Source: Saccharothrix sp. (GTDB taxonomy: Bacteria; Actinomycetota; Actinomycetes; Mycobacteriales; Pseudonocardiaceae). From it: DNA of 64,000 bases. Below the pieces are notes generated by a model that saw nothing but the letters and a program-made list of their open reading frames with translations, ran no database searches and was not told the origin of the DNA. The position numbers and the translations under genes are program-made. The stretch is from contig NZ_JAPSLK010000002.1 of assembly GCF_031180885.1 (NCBI RefSeq), forward strand, positions 310,001-374,000, read 5' to 3'. Positions 34,922 through 44,606 of this stretch are shown here, piece after piece; within the stretch, counting starts at the first letter, position 1, and each line of letters begins with the position of its first letter.

Positions 34922-35822
34922 CCCAGTACCGCTCGGCGGGCTCGGCGAGGTCCGCCAGCTCCTCCGGGTCCAGGTCGACCTCCGCGGCCCGCAGGTTGGC
35001 GTGGAGCTGGTCCACGCTCGCCGCGCCGGAGAGCACCACGTCCACCCACGGCTGGGCGCGCACGGCGGCCAGGGCGATCGCGTCCGGGCCCACGTCGTGC
35101 TTGGCGGCCAGCTCCCGGACGGCGGCCGGCGGGTCCACGGCGAGCCGCCCGTTGGCCATGCCCTCCTTGACGAACACCTCCGCGCCCGACTCGTGCGCCC
35201 ACGCCAGCGCCGGCCCCACCGAGGACTCCAGCACGTTCCATGTCGACTGCACGGCCTCGAACAGCCGCCGCCCCTCCACCTCCAGCTCCAGCGCACGGCG
35301 CACGGTGACCGCCTGCGTCGGCCCGGAGGTCGAAAAACCCAGGCGCACGCCCGAATCGCGCAGCCGTCCCAAGGCGGCCAGCAGCTCGGGGTTGCCGTAC
35401 AACGGGCTGTCGTCAGTCAGCGAGTGCACCTTGTACAGGCCGACGTGCGAGCCCAGCAGCGCCTCCGTCTCGGCCCACTGGCGGGTGAACCGCTCCAGCG
35501 AGTGCTCCTTGACCTCGTGGACGTCCGCGTCCCGCCGCCACCCGGCGACGTACTCGTAGCCCCACTTGCTGGACACCCGCACGTCCCGGTGCCCCCGGTC
35601 GGCCAGCCACTGCGCCAGGAACTCCTCGGCGCGACCGTAGGAGCGGGCCGCGTCGACCCGCCGCACGCCCGCCGCGTAGGCCGCGTCGAGCACCGCGTGG
35701 CACGCCGCGCGCATCGCGTCGACGTCCCGTTCGGCGGGTAGGGCGTGGTCGCGGCCGAGGTTGATGTAGGCGGGACGTCCGAGGGCGGCGAGGCCGAGCG
35801 CGAAGTCGGGCACGTCCCACAC
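34893..35822 (-). CDS. Aldo/keto reductase
   Basis: 309 aa TIM-barrel oxidoreductase using NADPH. Catalytic Asp and Tyr occur in VRRVDAARSYGRAEEFLAQWL, Lys in RVSSKWGYEYV, and His in LYKVHSLTDDSP, giving the tetrad D-Y-K-H. The C-terminal cofactor region is VDVVLSGAASVDQLHANL. GTG 35822 (VWDVPDFALGLAALG) is preferred; the frame to 35855 crosses a 26-bp palindrome. Substrate unknown. Overlaps the DUF6191-like gene at the 3' end. Confidence 0.88.
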   Translation of the reverse strand: MWDVPDFALGLAALGRPAYINLGRDHALPAERDVDAMRAACHAVLDAAYAAGVRRVDAARSYGRAEEFLAQWLADRGHRDVRVSSKWGYEYVAGWRRDADVHEVKEHSLERFTRQWAETEALLGSHVGLYKVHSLTDDSPLYGNPELLAALGRLRDSGVRLGFSTSGPTQAVTVRRALELEVEGRRLFEAVQSTWNVLESSVGPALAWAHESGAEVFVKEGMANGRLAVDPPAAVRELAAKHDVGPDAIALAAVRAQPWVDVVLSGAASVDQLHANLRAAEVDLDPEELADLAEPAERYWATRASLAWE

Positions 35823-35826
35823 CGTA

Positions 35827-35852
35827 ACCGGCGGCCCGCGCGGGCCGCCGGT
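35827..35852. terminator. 26-bp perfect palindrome, likely terminator of the ancestral GH5 gene
   Basis: ACCGGCGGCCCGC followed by its exact complement GCGGGCCGCCGGT. It lies between the stop of the GH5 remnant (35863) and the start of the reductase gene (35822), both on the minus strand. Confidence 0.7.
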
Positions 35853-35862
35853 CACGTGCGTG

Positions 35863-36217
35863 TCAGCCGGCCGGGAAGTTGTCGGCGGTGCGGATGCGAT
35901 CGCGGACCCACACCCCGGCCGGCTTCAGCTTGCCGGTCCCCGCGAACGAGATCCCCGCAGCACGCACGGCATCCAGTGGTACGCGCAATGCGTCAAGTCC
36001 CAGTCGCTCGACGCGTGCCCCTGAGTTGGATCGGCTTGCCGTGCAGGTCGCACAGCTTCACGCCGCACACCTTGAGCTGCCCGTTCACCGCGGCCGGCGA
36101 GCCGGCGGGCAGTGCCGAAGCCTGGGGCGCCACGAGTGCGCCGGGCAGCAAGAGCGTGGCCGCCAGGGCCAGGACGGTCCCCGAGCCGTGCCATGCGTTC
36201 CCCCTCTTGAGGTCCAT
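35863..36217 (-). pseudogene. Remnant of a secreted GH5 cellulase with an internal inversion
   Basis: Reading leftwards from ATG 36217 there is a signal peptide (TVLALAATLLLPGALVAPQ, ending ASA) and then the GH5 N-terminus QLKVCGVKLCDLHGKPIQLR, which normally continues GMSTHGIQWY. Here the minus frame stops instead. The expected continuation STHGIQWYAQCVKSQSLDA is encoded on the plus strand at 35959-36015. Minus-strand coding then resumes with GTGKLKPAGVWVRDRIR to the stop at 35863, resembling a GH5 C-terminus. The roughly 250 middle catalytic residues are missing. Inverted hexamers GCACGC (35960-35965) and GCGTGC (36013-36018) bound the inverted piece. Non-functional. Confidence 0.8.
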
Positions 36218-36282
36218 GGCGGCGGATTAGGCAGGAAAGTCTACTAACTATGGCCGACCCTGACGACCACGCTCCGCAGCCG

Positions 36283-37050
36283 TCAAGCGTCCCGACGCAG
36301 CAGCACCGCCGCACCACCGCCCAGCGCCACCGCCAGGTACGCCAGCATCGCCAGCCCGGCCGCCCACTGCCCCAGCGGCGCGCCCGGCAACTCCCCCGCC
36401 AACTGCGGGGCCAGGACCGGCGGCATCACCGAGTAGAGCCGGTCGTTCCACGGCGCGGGCAGCAGCAGCGTGATGCCGGGCAGCACGAACAGCAGCCCGC
36501 ACAGCGTCACCAGCACGCCCGCCGTCGACCGCAGCAGGAACCCCAGTCCCAGCCCGAACAGGCCCATCATGGTCAGCGACGCGGTGTTGGCCAGCAGCGT
36601 CGGCAGCGCTTCGGCGAACGACTCGTAGGCCGAGATCGGCTTGGGCCGGTCCCCCGTGACCCATTCGCCGGACAAGAACCCCAGCAGCGTCGCCACCCCG
36701 CCCACGACCGCCGACACCCCTGCCACGACGGCGGTCTTGGCCAGCAGCAACGACCAGCGGCGCGGCACGCTGGTCAGCGCGGTCCGGATCATGCCGGTGC
36801 CGTACTCCGTGGTCACCGCGAACGCGCCCAGCGCGCCCAGCACGAACTGCCCGAACGGCAGCACCACCATGCCGGGGTCCGCCGCGCCGAAGTTGACCTG
36901 CACCTCGGGCGGCTGGCGGTCGTAGTCGGCGGTCATCAGGTACGCCACGAGGATGCCCGCCGCCAGCGCCAGGACCAGCGCCAACAGCAGGTAGAACGTC
37001 GAGCGGACGGTGCGCAGCTTGAGGAATTCCGAGGCCAGGACGTCGGTCAT
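36283..37050 (-). CDS. ABC-2 type transporter permease
   Basis: 255 aa, six predicted transmembrane helices. The start MTDVLASEFLKLRTVRSTFY is typical of single-gene ABC-2 permeases beside a separate ATPase. ATG 37050 overlaps the ATPase stop by 4 bp. The likely job is export of a drug, peptide or lipid. Its divergent neighbour is a DesK/NarL two-component pair, a common arrangement for transporters induced by envelope-active compounds. Confidence 0.87.
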   Translation of the reverse strand: MTDVLASEFLKLRTVRSTFYLLLALVLALAAGILVAYLMTADYDRQPPEVQVNFGAADPGMVVLPFGQFVLGALGAFAVTTEYGTGMIRTALTSVPRRWSLLLAKTAVVAGVSAVVGGVATLLGFLSGEWVTGDRPKPISAYESFAEALPTLLANTASLTMMGLFGLGLGFLLRSTAGVLVTLCGLLFVLPGITLLLPAPWNDRLYSVMPPVLAPQLAGELPGAPLGQWAAGLAMLAYLAVALGGGAAVLLRRDA

Positions 37051-37949
37051 CGGGTCACCGTCCGGTACTCCACGCTGTCGTCGGTCAGCTCCAGGTAGGC
37101 GTCCTCCAGCGACGCGCTGCGCGGGGTGAGTTCGTGCACCGGGATGCGCTGGTGGGCGGCGGCCTCGCCGATGTCGTGGGCGCTCAGGCCGTGCACCAGC
37201 AGCGCGCCGTCCTCGCGCCGGACGGTCGCGCCGAGCCGTTCGACCACCGCCGCCAGTTCGTCGGGGTGCCCGGTGCGGACCAGGACGTCCCGCTGGAAGC
37301 GCTCGGCCAGCTCCTGCATGGAGGCTTCGAGGATGAGCCGGCCGCGCCCGATCACCACGACCCGGTCGGCGGTCAGCGCCATCTCGCTCATCAGGTGGCT
37401 GGACACCAGCACCGTGCGGCCCTCCGCCGCGAGGCCGCGCATCAGGTGGCGGATCCAGCGGATGCCCTCGGGGTCCAGGCCGTTGACCGGTTCGTCGAAC
37501 AGCAGCACCGCCGGGTCGCCGAGCAGGGCCGCCGCGACGCCCAGGCGTTGCTTCATGCCCAGCGACAACGTCCCGACCCGCCGTCCCGCGACGCCCGTGA
37601 GCCCGACCTGCTCCAGGGTCGCCACGACCCGCCGCACGCCGATGCCGTTGCTGCGGGCCAGCACGCGCAGGTGGTTGTAGACGCTGCGGCCGCCGTGCAC
37701 GGCGTTCGCGTCCAGCAGCGCGCCCACGTGGTGCAGGGGCTTGGGGGTGTCGGCGTAGCGCTTGCCGTCGACCAGGGCTTCTCCGCTGGTGGGGCGGTCC
37801 AGGCCGAGGATGGTGCGCATGGTCGTGGACTTGCCCGCGCCGTTGGGCCCGAGGAACCCGGCCACGTAGCCGGGTTTGACCTCGAAGCTGAGCCCGTCCA
37901 CGGCTCGGTGGGCGCCGTAGCGCTTGGTGAGTTCGCATACTTCGATCAC
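37047..37949 (-). CDS. ABC transporter ATP-binding protein (drug/peptide exporter type)
   Basis: 300 aa. Walker A GFLGPNGAGKSTTMRT (residue ~35), signature LSLGMKQRLGVAAALLG, Walker B AVLLFDEPVNGLDPEG and switch His in VLVSSHLMSEM. The C-terminal DUF4162-like tail is usual for this exporter group. It energises the permease encoded downstream. ATG start at 37949; the divergent promoter region to the kinase gene holds a palindrome. Confidence 0.93.
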   Translation of the reverse strand: MIEVCELTKRYGAHRAVDGLSFEVKPGYVAGFLGPNGAGKSTTMRTILGLDRPTSGEALVDGKRYADTPKPLHHVGALLDANAVHGGRSVYNHLRVLARSNGIGVRRVVATLEQVGLTGVAGRRVGTLSLGMKQRLGVAAALLGDPAVLLFDEPVNGLDPEGIRWIRHLMRGLAAEGRTVLVSSHLMSEMALTADRVVVIGRGRLILEASMQELAERFQRDVLVRTGHPDELAAVVERLGATVRREDGALLVHGLSAHDIGEAAAHQRIPVHELTPRSASLEDAYLELTDDSVEYRTVTR

Positions 37950-38008
37950 GGTGGGAAGCGTCGCCGGCGGACGTCTCGCGCGGATCGGACGGCGGTCTTC
38001 GATCGAGG

Positions 38009-38024
38009 TCGGACCGTGGTCCGA
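38009..38024. promoter_or_regulatory. Palindrome between the ABC exporter and its two-component system
   Basis: TCGGACC-GT-GGTCCGA, perfect 7-bp arms, in the 109-bp divergent gap and 35 bp before the kinase start. A close relative (TCGGACC-A-GGTCCG) precedes the kinase at 44607. Confidence 0.55.
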
Positions 38025-38058
38025 TGTCGGCCCGGCCGGGCGCGATTACCTTCTGGTC

Positions 38059-39165
38059 GTGCGATCACGTCTGCCCGCCTGGCTGCCCACGGTCTACCTG
38101 TACCTGCTGGACGTGCTGGCGGGCGTGCTGGTGACGCTGGTCTACCTCGAGTTCGTCCCGGACGTCGCCGGTCCGCGCTGGCTGGGCTACGCGCTGGCCG
38201 CGCTGGTCGGGCTGCCGCTGGCGGTGCGCCGGACGTGGCCGCTGACCGTCGTGCTGGTCGTGGGGACCGCGTTGAACGCCGCCACGGTCCTGCACATGAC
38301 GCGGGAGCCCTACTCGGCCGCCGCCTTCGCGCTCTACATGGCCGCCGCGACCGCGCCGCGCAACCGGTCGGTGGCGGTGCTGCTCGCCACGCTGGTGCCG
38401 GCCATCGGGGCGATCTTCCACGCCGAGCCGTCGCCGGACGACCTGGGTCTGGCGATCGTGGTGTCGGTGCTGCTGGTGGGGGCGTGGGCGTTGGGGCACT
38501 CGACGCGGGTGCGCCGGGCGTACGCCGAGCGTGCGGCGGCCGACCAGGCGGCCAAGGCGGTCACCGACGAACGGCTGCGGATCGCGCGTGAGCTGCACGA
38601 CGTGGTCGCGCACAGCCTGTCGCTGATCACGGTGAAGGCGGGCATCGCCAACCACGTGGCCGAGACCCGGCCGGAGCTGGCCCGGGAGGCGCTGGCGGTC
38701 ATCGAGACGACGAGCCGGGGCACGCTGGTGGAGATGCGGCGGCTGCTGGGCGTGCTGCGGTCGGAGGACTCGGCGGTCGAACTCGCGCCCATGCCGGGGT
38801 TGGCGGACCTGCCCGGCCTGGTCGAACGGGCGGGGCTCGCGGGGGTGCCGGTGGAGCTGGACGTGTCCGGTGGTCCGCTGCCCGACGCGCTGGGGCTGAC
38901 CGTGTACCGGATCGTGCAGGAGTCGGTGACCAACGTGGTCAAGCACGCGGCGCCCGCGCGGTGCCGGGTCGAGGTGGCCGTCGGCGAGTCGTCGGTGCGG
39001 ATCGACGTGTCCGACGACGGGCCGGGGGAACGGGTGCTCGCCGGCGGTGGCGGGCACGGGTTGATCGGGATGCGGGAGCGGGTGGCGGTGTACGGGGGGA
39101 CGTTCGCGGCGGGGCCGCGCGGCGAGGGCGGGTTCCGGGTGCGGGCGGAGGTGCCGTTCGCGTGA
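38059..39165 (+). CDS. Sensor histidine kinase, NarL/DesK type
   Basis: 368 aa. Five or six N-terminal transmembrane helices (residues ~8-150), a short coiled coil, the HisKA_3 phospho-acceptor in RIARELHDVVAHSLSLI (residue ~190) and HATPase_c with DVSDDGPGE and GHGLIGMRERVAVYGG. GTG 38059 is chosen because the frame above it covers the divergent promoter. Its stop overlaps the regulator's GTG (GTGA). Placement suggests it senses the compound, or membrane stress, handled by the neighbouring ABC exporter. Confidence 0.9.
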   Translation: MRSRLPAWLPTVYLYLLDVLAGVLVTLVYLEFVPDVAGPRWLGYALAALVGLPLAVRRTWPLTVVLVVGTALNAATVLHMTREPYSAAAFALYMAAATAPRNRSVAVLLATLVPAIGAIFHAEPSPDDLGLAIVVSVLLVGAWALGHSTRVRRAYAERAAADQAAKAVTDERLRIARELHDVVAHSLSLITVKAGIANHVAETRPELAREALAVIETTSRGTLVEMRRLLGVLRSEDSAVELAPMPGLADLPGLVERAGLAGVPVELDVSGGPLPDALGLTVYRIVQESVTNVVKHAAPARCRVEVAVGESSVRIDVSDDGPGERVLAGGGGHGLIGMRERVAVYGGTFAAGPRGEGGFRVRAEVPFA

Positions 39166-39812
39166 TCGACGTCGTGGTGGTGGACGACCAGGCGCTGCTG
39201 CGCGGCAGCTTGCGGGTGCTCGTGGACTCCGCGCCGGACCTGCGGGTGGTCGGCGAGGCCGGCGACGGCGCGGAGGCGGTGTCCGTGGTGACCCGCACCC
39301 GGCCGCACGTGGTGCTGATGGACGTGCGGATGCCGGGCATGGACGGCATCGCGGCCACCCGGGAGGTCGCGGTGTCCTCGCCGGAGTCGCGGGTGCTCAT
39401 CCTGACCACGTTCGACCTGGACGAGTACGTGTACGCGGCGCTGCGGGCCGGGGCCAGCGGGTTCCTGCTCAAGGACACGCCCCCGGCGGAGTTGCTGTCC
39501 GCGATCAGGGTGGTCGCCGAGGGTGACGGCTTGCTGTCGCCGTCCGTGACCAGGCGGTTGATCGCCGAGTTCGCGCGCCTGCCCGAGGCGCGGCCGGTGC
39601 GGCTGGACGGCATCACCGACCGTGAGCGCGAAGTGCTGGCCCTGATCGCGCGGGGCCTGTCGAACACCGAGATCACCCAGACCCTGCACCTGTCGGTGGG
39701 CACGGTGAAGACCCACATCGGGCGGCTGCTGCACAAGCTCCAGGCCCGCGACCGGGCGCAACTGGTCATCGCGGCGTACGAGTCGGGCCTGGTGACCGCA
39801 GGCGGCACCTGA
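39162..39812 (+). CDS. NarL/LuxR-type response regulator
   Basis: 216 aa. Receiver domain with VVVDDQALLRG, phospho-acceptor in VVLMDVRMPGMDG and Lys in FLLKDTPPAE. LuxR HTH at the C-terminus (ITDREREVLALIARGLSNTE, GTVKTHIGRLLHKL). Coupled to the kinase through GTGA. Expected target: the TCGGACC-GT-GGTCCGA site at 38009-38024 in front of the ABC genes and its own operon. Confidence 0.92.
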   Translation: MIDVVVVDDQALLRGSLRVLVDSAPDLRVVGEAGDGAEAVSVVTRTRPHVVLMDVRMPGMDGIAATREVAVSSPESRVLILTTFDLDEYVYAALRAGASGFLLKDTPPAELLSAIRVVAEGDGLLSPSVTRRLIAEFARLPEARPVRLDGITDREREVLALIARGLSNTEITQTLHLSVGTVKTHIGRLLHKLQARDRAQLVIAAYESGLVTAGGT

Positions 39813-39832
39813 CCTTCGCGGCGCGGACGTGC

Positions 39833-39867
39833 GGGAAGCCCGCCCACGCGAGGTGGACGGGCTTCCC
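39833..39867. terminator. Bidirectional terminator between the response regulator and mpa
   Basis: GGGAAGCCCG (39833-39842) pairs with CGGGCTTCCC (39858-39867), with an inner CCAC/GTGG pair and GC-rich loop. It lies between two convergent stop codons (39812 and 39879). Confidence 0.75.
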
Positions 39868-39878
39868 GGGAGAGTGCC

Positions 39879-41675
39879 TTACAGGTACTGGCCGGTGTTG
39901 GTGGCCGTGTCGATCGCGCGGCCGGACTCCTGGTTCTTGCCGGTGACGAGGGTGCGGATGTAGACGATCCGCTCCCCCTTCTTGCCGGAGATCCGGGCCC
40001 AGTCGTCCGGGTTGGTGGTGTTGGGCAGGTCCTCGTTCTCCGCGAACTCGTCCACGATCGCGTCGAGCAGGTGCCGCACCGACAGACCCGGCTGCTTGGT
40101 GTCCAGCAGCGACTTGATGGCCGCCTTCTTGGCCCGGTCGACGATGTTCTGGATCATCGCGCCGGAGTTGAAATCCCGGAAGTACAGGACCTCCTTGTCG
40201 CCGTTGGCGTAGGTCACCTCCAGGAACCGGTTCTCCTCCGACTCCTCGTACATCCGCTCGACGGTGTGCTGCACCATGCCGTCGATGCAGGCCACCGGGT
40301 CGCCGCCGAACTCCGCCAGGTCGTCGGCGTGGATCGGCAGGTCGGGCGTGAGGTACTTGTTGAAGATGTCCTTGGCGCCCTCGGCGTCCGGACGCTCGAT
40401 CTTGATCTTCACGTCGAGCCGGCCCGGCCGCAGGATCGCCGGGTCGATCATGTCCTCGCGGTTGGACGCGCCGATCACGATCACGTTCTCCAGGCCCTCG
40501 ACGCCGTCGATCTCCGAGAGCAGCTGGGGGACGATCGTGGTCTCCACGTCGGAGGACACGCCGGAGCCGCGGGTGCGGAAGATCGAGTCCATCTCGTCGA
40601 AGAACACGATCACCGGGGTGCCCTCGGACGCCTTCTCGCGCGCCCGCTGGAAGATCAGCCGGATGTGCCGCTCGGTCTCGCCGACGAACTTGTTGAGCAG
40701 CTCCGGGCCCTTGATGTTGAGGAAGTAGCTCTTGGCCTCGCGCCGGTCGTCGCCGCGCGCCGCCGCGACCTGCTTGGCCAGCGAGTTGGCCACGGCCTTG
40801 GCGATGAGCGTCTTGCCGCACCCGGGAGGGCCGTAGAGCAGCACGCCCTTGGGCGGGCGCAGCTTGTACTCGCGGAACAGGTCGGCGTGCAGGAACGGCA
40901 GCTCCACCGCGTCGCGGATCTGCTCGATCTGCCGGAACAGGCCGCCGATGTCCTCGTACTTGACGTCGGGCACCTCCTCCAGCACCAGGTCCTCGACCTC
41001 GGCCTTGGGCACCCGCTCGTAGGCGAAGCCCGCCTTGGAGTCGACCAGCAGCGAGTCGCCCGCCTTCAGCGGCGAGTCCATCAGCGGCTGCGCGAGCCAC
41101 ACCACGCGCTCCTCGTCGGCGTGGCCGACGACCAGCGCGCGCCCGATGGAGGACTCCTCCTCGGACTCCAGCACCTCGCGCAACGTGCAGACCTCGCCGG
41201 TCCGCTCGAACCCGCCGCCCTCGACGACGGTCAGCGCCTCGTTGAGCCGGACCGACTGCCCCAGCACCAGCGACGCCGTCTCGACCGCGGGCGACACCGA
41301 GACCCGCATGCGCCGGCCGGAGGTGAACACGTCGACCGTGCCGTCCTCGAACCGCGCCAGGAACACGCCGTAACCGCTCGGCGGCTGCGCCAGGCGGTCC
41401 ACTTCCTCGCGCAGGGCGAGCAGTTGACTCCGTGCTTCTCGAAGGGTGTCGATGAGCTTGGTATTGCGCTCGGTCAGTTGGCTGACGCGCTCCGTGGCCT
41501 CCGCCAGCCTCTGCTCGAGCAAGCGGACGTGCCGAGGGGATTCGGTCAGCTTGCGGCGCAACAACGCGATCTCGTCCTCCAGGAACCTGATCTGCGCTGT
41601 CAGCTCACCAGAGTTGTTGCCCTTGTTCAGCTCGCCACCCTCATCGGGCTGGCTGCCGGGATGACCGTGCTGCAT
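39879..41675 (-). CDS. mpa: Proteasome-associated AAA+ ATPase Mpa/ARC
   Basis: 598 aa. N-terminal coiled coil ([18 protein letters not shown] and onward, residues ~25-90) that binds Pup, an interdomain of tandem OB folds (~100-230), and one AAA+ module: Walker [17 protein letters not shown], Walker [13 protein letters not shown], pore loop region and arginine finger in [12 protein letters not shown]. The C-terminus ends GQYL, the motif that opens the 20S gate. ATG 41675 has GGGAGGAGGG about 8 bp upstream; the frame to 41729 is unnecessary. Forms a hexameric ring unfolding pupylated proteins. Confidence 0.96.
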   Translation of the reverse strand: MQHGHPGSQPDEGGELNKGNNSGELTAQIRFLEDEIALLRRKLTESPRHVRLLEQRLAEATERVSQLTERNTKLIDTLREARSQLLALREEVDRLAQPPSGYGVFLARFEDGTVDVFTSGRRMRVSVSPAVETASLVLGQSVRLNEALTVVEGGGFERTGEVCTLREVLESEEESSIGRALVVGHADEERVVWLAQPLMDSPLKAGDSLLVDSKAGFAYERVPKAEVEDLVLEEVPDVKYEDIGGLFRQIEQIRDAVELPFLHADLFREYKLRPPKGVLLYGPPGCGKTLIAKAVANSLAKQVAAARGDDRREAKSYFLNIKGPELLNKFVGETERHIRLIFQRAREKASEGTPVIVFFDEMDSIFRTRGSGVSSDVETTIVPQLLSEIDGVEGLENVIVIGASNREDMIDPAILRPGRLDVKIKIERPDAEGAKDIFNKYLTPDLPIHADDLAEFGGDPVACIDGMVQHTVERMYEESEENRFLEVTYANGDKEVLYFRDFNSGAMIQNIVDRAKKAAIKSLLDTKQPGLSVRHLLDAIVDEFAENEDLPNTTNPDDWARISGKKGERIVYIRTLVTGKNQESGRAIDTATNTGQYL

Positions 41676-41914
41676 GTCGGCACCCTCCTCCCGTGTTCGT
41701 ACGACAACGGTACCGGCGATCACCGACAAAAGCGGCCACCCGACGGGTTCCCGGCGGTCCTGTGATCACACATTCCGCCCGCTCGGCCGGATGAACTGCT
41801 CCATACCGGTGTCTGACGGAACCTCCTGCCCGCTACGGTGCGTCCTAGTTCGAGTCACCTTTCGTGTTCCGGGCATCCTCGCCCGTCACCAGCGCAAAGT
41901 TCTAGGAGAACGTG

Positions 41915-42694
41915 ATGTCCGTCCCCCCTCAGCAGCCGGGACCGTACGGTCAGCACCCTGGTGGATACGGCCAACAACCAGGTCAACCGGGTCCGCAGCA
42001 GGGGTTCGGCGGGCAGCCGGGCGGGTTCGGGCAGCAGCCCCCGGGCTTCCCACAGGGTGGGCAGCAGCAGCCCTGGGGGCCGCCCCCGGGAGGTTTCCCG
42101 CCGCCCGGGCAGCCGGGCGCGCCGGGCGGCGGTCCGCAGCCGTACGGGCCGCCCGGCCAGTTCGGTCAGCCCGGTTACGGCCAACCGGGTGGTTTCGGTG
42201 ATCCTTACGGCGCGCCGCGCAAGAAGAGCCCCTTGCCGTGGGTCCTCGGCGGTGTCGGCGTCGTGGTGATCGCCGTGGTCGCGGTCCTGCTGGTCACGCT
42301 CCTCGGGGGCAGCTCGCCCAAGGACACCGCCGAGTCCTACGTCGCGCTGCTGAACAAGAACTCCGACTCGGACGCCGACGCCAACGCGGTCCGGGGCCTG
42401 CTCTGCAAGGCCGACGTGACGAAGTTCGACGACCTCCGCAAGGAGGCCAAGAAGTCCGAGGGCGACACGCCGGGCAGCAGCGAGCTGAAGAACATGAAGG
42501 CCACGCACACCCTCGGCGAGGTGACCGAGAACGGTGACAAGGCCACGGCCAAGGCGAAGGTCGCCTACACGGGCGTGCCGGACGACTACAAGGACTTCAT
42601 CAAGGACAAGGACTACACCATCGACCTGGTCAAGGAAGACGGCGACTGGAAGGTCTGCGGCATGTTCAAGGACCTCGAAGGCATCGGCGGCTGA
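41915..42694 (+). CDS. Membrane-anchored protein with Pro/Gly/Gln-rich head and DUF4878/NTF2-like domain
   Basis: 259 aa. Residues 1-105 are PGQ-rich low complexity (FGQQPPGFPQGGQQQP). One helix follows at about 109-132 (VLGGVGVVVIAVVAVLLVTLL), then an extracytoplasmic domain of about 125 residues starting SPKDTAESYVALLNKN and ending DGDWKVCGMFKDL. That ending (DWKVC) is typical of lumazine/NTF2-like DUF4878 domains. Two cysteines (LLCKAD, WKVCGM) may pair. ATG 41915 follows GGAG. Divergent from mpa. Its build resembles the protein at 4968-5651. Function unknown. Confidence 0.75.
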   Translation: MSVPPQQPGPYGQHPGGYGQQPGQPGPQQGFGGQPGGFGQQPPGFPQGGQQQPWGPPPGGFPPPGQPGAPGGGPQPYGPPGQFGQPGYGQPGGFGDPYGAPRKKSPLPWVLGGVGVVVIAVVAVLLVTLLGGSSPKDTAESYVALLNKNSDSDADANAVRGLLCKADVTKFDDLRKEAKKSEGDTPGSSELKNMKATHTLGEVTENGDKATAKAKVAYTGVPDDYKDFIKDKDYTIDLVKEDGDWKVCGMFKDLEGIGG

Positions 42695-42739
42695 CCCGCT
42701 CGCCCCGGCTTGTCGGCGGCCGCCCCGCTCGCCCGGCTT

Positions 42740-42787
42740 TGTCGGTACCCCGTGAGACGATCGAACCGGGGCCGGAGGCCACGCCCA
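42740..42787 (+). repeat. Dispersed ~49-bp intergenic repeat, copy 2
   Basis: Same element as 17830-17878. The left end reads TTGTCGGTACCCCGTGAGAC, then GATCGAACCGGGGCC and GAGGCCACGCCCA. It is preceded by a short direct duplication of CCCGCTCGCCC(C)GGCTT (about 42696-42739). No gene starts from it; a terminator hairpin follows 11 bp later. Confidence 0.75.
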
Positions 42788-42798
42788 CCAAGACCGCG

Positions 42799-42832
42799 AA
42801 CGGCCCGTGCGCACGAATGCGCACGGGCCGTT
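42799..42832. terminator. Bidirectional terminator between the DUF4878-like gene and trmI
   Basis: Perfect 15-bp stem (AACGGCCCGTGCGCA with TGCGCACGGGCCGTT), tetraloop CGAA, followed by T. Lies between two convergent stop codons. Confidence 0.88.
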
Positions 42833-42852
42833 TCCGCTGGTCAAGCCGGTGG

Positions 42853-43749
<897 letters not shown>

Positions 43750-43953
43750 TCAGCGGCCTCGTCGTTCGGCCCGCATCCCCGACACCGCGATCACCCCGCC
43801 GACCACCACGAACACCACCGCGGCGGGCAACTGGGCCCACTCCGGCAGGTACCGGACCAGGAACCAGCTCTTGCCGTCCACGTCCAGCGCCATCAGCACC
43901 AGCGGCACCAACCCCTGCGGCACCGCGAGGACGATCCCCACGACCTCGCGCAT
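43750..43953 (-). CDS. Small two-helix membrane protein
   Basis: 67 aa with two hydrophobic segments (VVGIVLAVPQGLVPLVLMAL and LPAAVVFVVVGGVIAVSG) and a basic C-terminus. The ATG at 43953 follows directly after the stop of the upstream membrane gene with no gap, which supports real co-translation. No family recognised. Confidence 0.6.
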   Translation of the reverse strand: MREVVGIVLAVPQGLVPLVLMALDVDGKSWFLVRYLPEWAQLPAAVVFVVVGGVIAVSGMRAERRGR

Positions 43954-44496
43954 CTACTCCCCCTTCTCCGTGACCGAGTGGTAGACCGGCCAGCCGAACA
44001 GCCAGATCAGCCCCACCACGGTCATCCCCCACAGCTGTCCCCACAGCGCCTGGGTGCGCCCGGGGTCCCCCACGACCAGCACCAACAGCCCGATCACCGC
44101 CCCGGTGACCCCCCACGCGAGAGCGAACTTGCCCCATTCGCGCCACTCGTGGCGCACCCTCGCGCGCCCCCTTTTCGGCGGTCGCCACGGCGGTGGCCCA
44201 CCGGCGAACCGGTGCGCGAACCGCTGGTCTGCCCACCGCAGCACGCTGTGCCCGAACGCCACGCTCACGCCCAGGTAGATCGCCGCGAGCCCGTGCACCG
44301 ACTTCGCCTCGCCCCCGTCCCGGAGGTCGAGGACGGTCGCCACCAGCAGCACCACGTCCACCAGCGGCGTGCACACCAGCAGCACGCCACCCACCCTGCG
44401 CATGCGCAGCACGTACCGGGCGAACAACCCCAGGCCGAGCACGACCCACAGCCCGACCTCGCACGCCACGATCACCACCACCAACGGATCAACCAC
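43954..44496 (-). CDS. Multi-pass membrane protein of unknown function
   Basis: About 180 aa from GTG 44496 (VVDPLVVVIVACEVGLWVVL), or 202 aa from ATG 44562; no ribosome site decides. Five transmembrane segments: residues ~1-25, ~30-55 (VGGVLLVCTPLVDVVLLVAT), ~70-85, ~125-147 and ~158-175. A basic loop (PPKRGRARVRHEWREW) lies between the third and fourth. Similar small integral proteins are common in actinobacteria without known role. Forms a pair with the 67-aa gene downstream. Confidence 0.65.
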   Translation of the reverse strand: MVDPLVVVIVACEVGLWVVLGLGLFARYVLRMRRVGGVLLVCTPLVDVVLLVATVLDLRDGGEAKSVHGLAAIYLGVSVAFGHSVLRWADQRFAHRFAGGPPPWRPPKRGRARVRHEWREWGKFALAWGVTGAVIGLLVLVVGDPGRTQALWGQLWGMTVVGLIWLFGWPVYHSVTEKGE

Positions 44497-44510
44497 GACG
44501 CCAAGCGTGC

Positions 44511-44526
44511 TGGTCGGACCAGGTCC
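44511..44526. promoter_or_regulatory. Overlapping palindromes upstream of the third two-component system
   Basis: TGGTC-G-GACCA (44511-44521) overlaps GGACC-A-GGTCC (44516-44526). The combined TCGGACC-A-GGTCCG resembles the 38009-38024 site. It lies 80 bp before the kinase start and between divergent genes. Confidence 0.45.
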
Positions 44527-44606
44527 GCCGCGTCGGCGACCGGATCGACCGGAGGTCATCACTTCGTAGGACGCACCTCGCGCCGGACGTGTGTTGTGAT
44601 TCCGGT

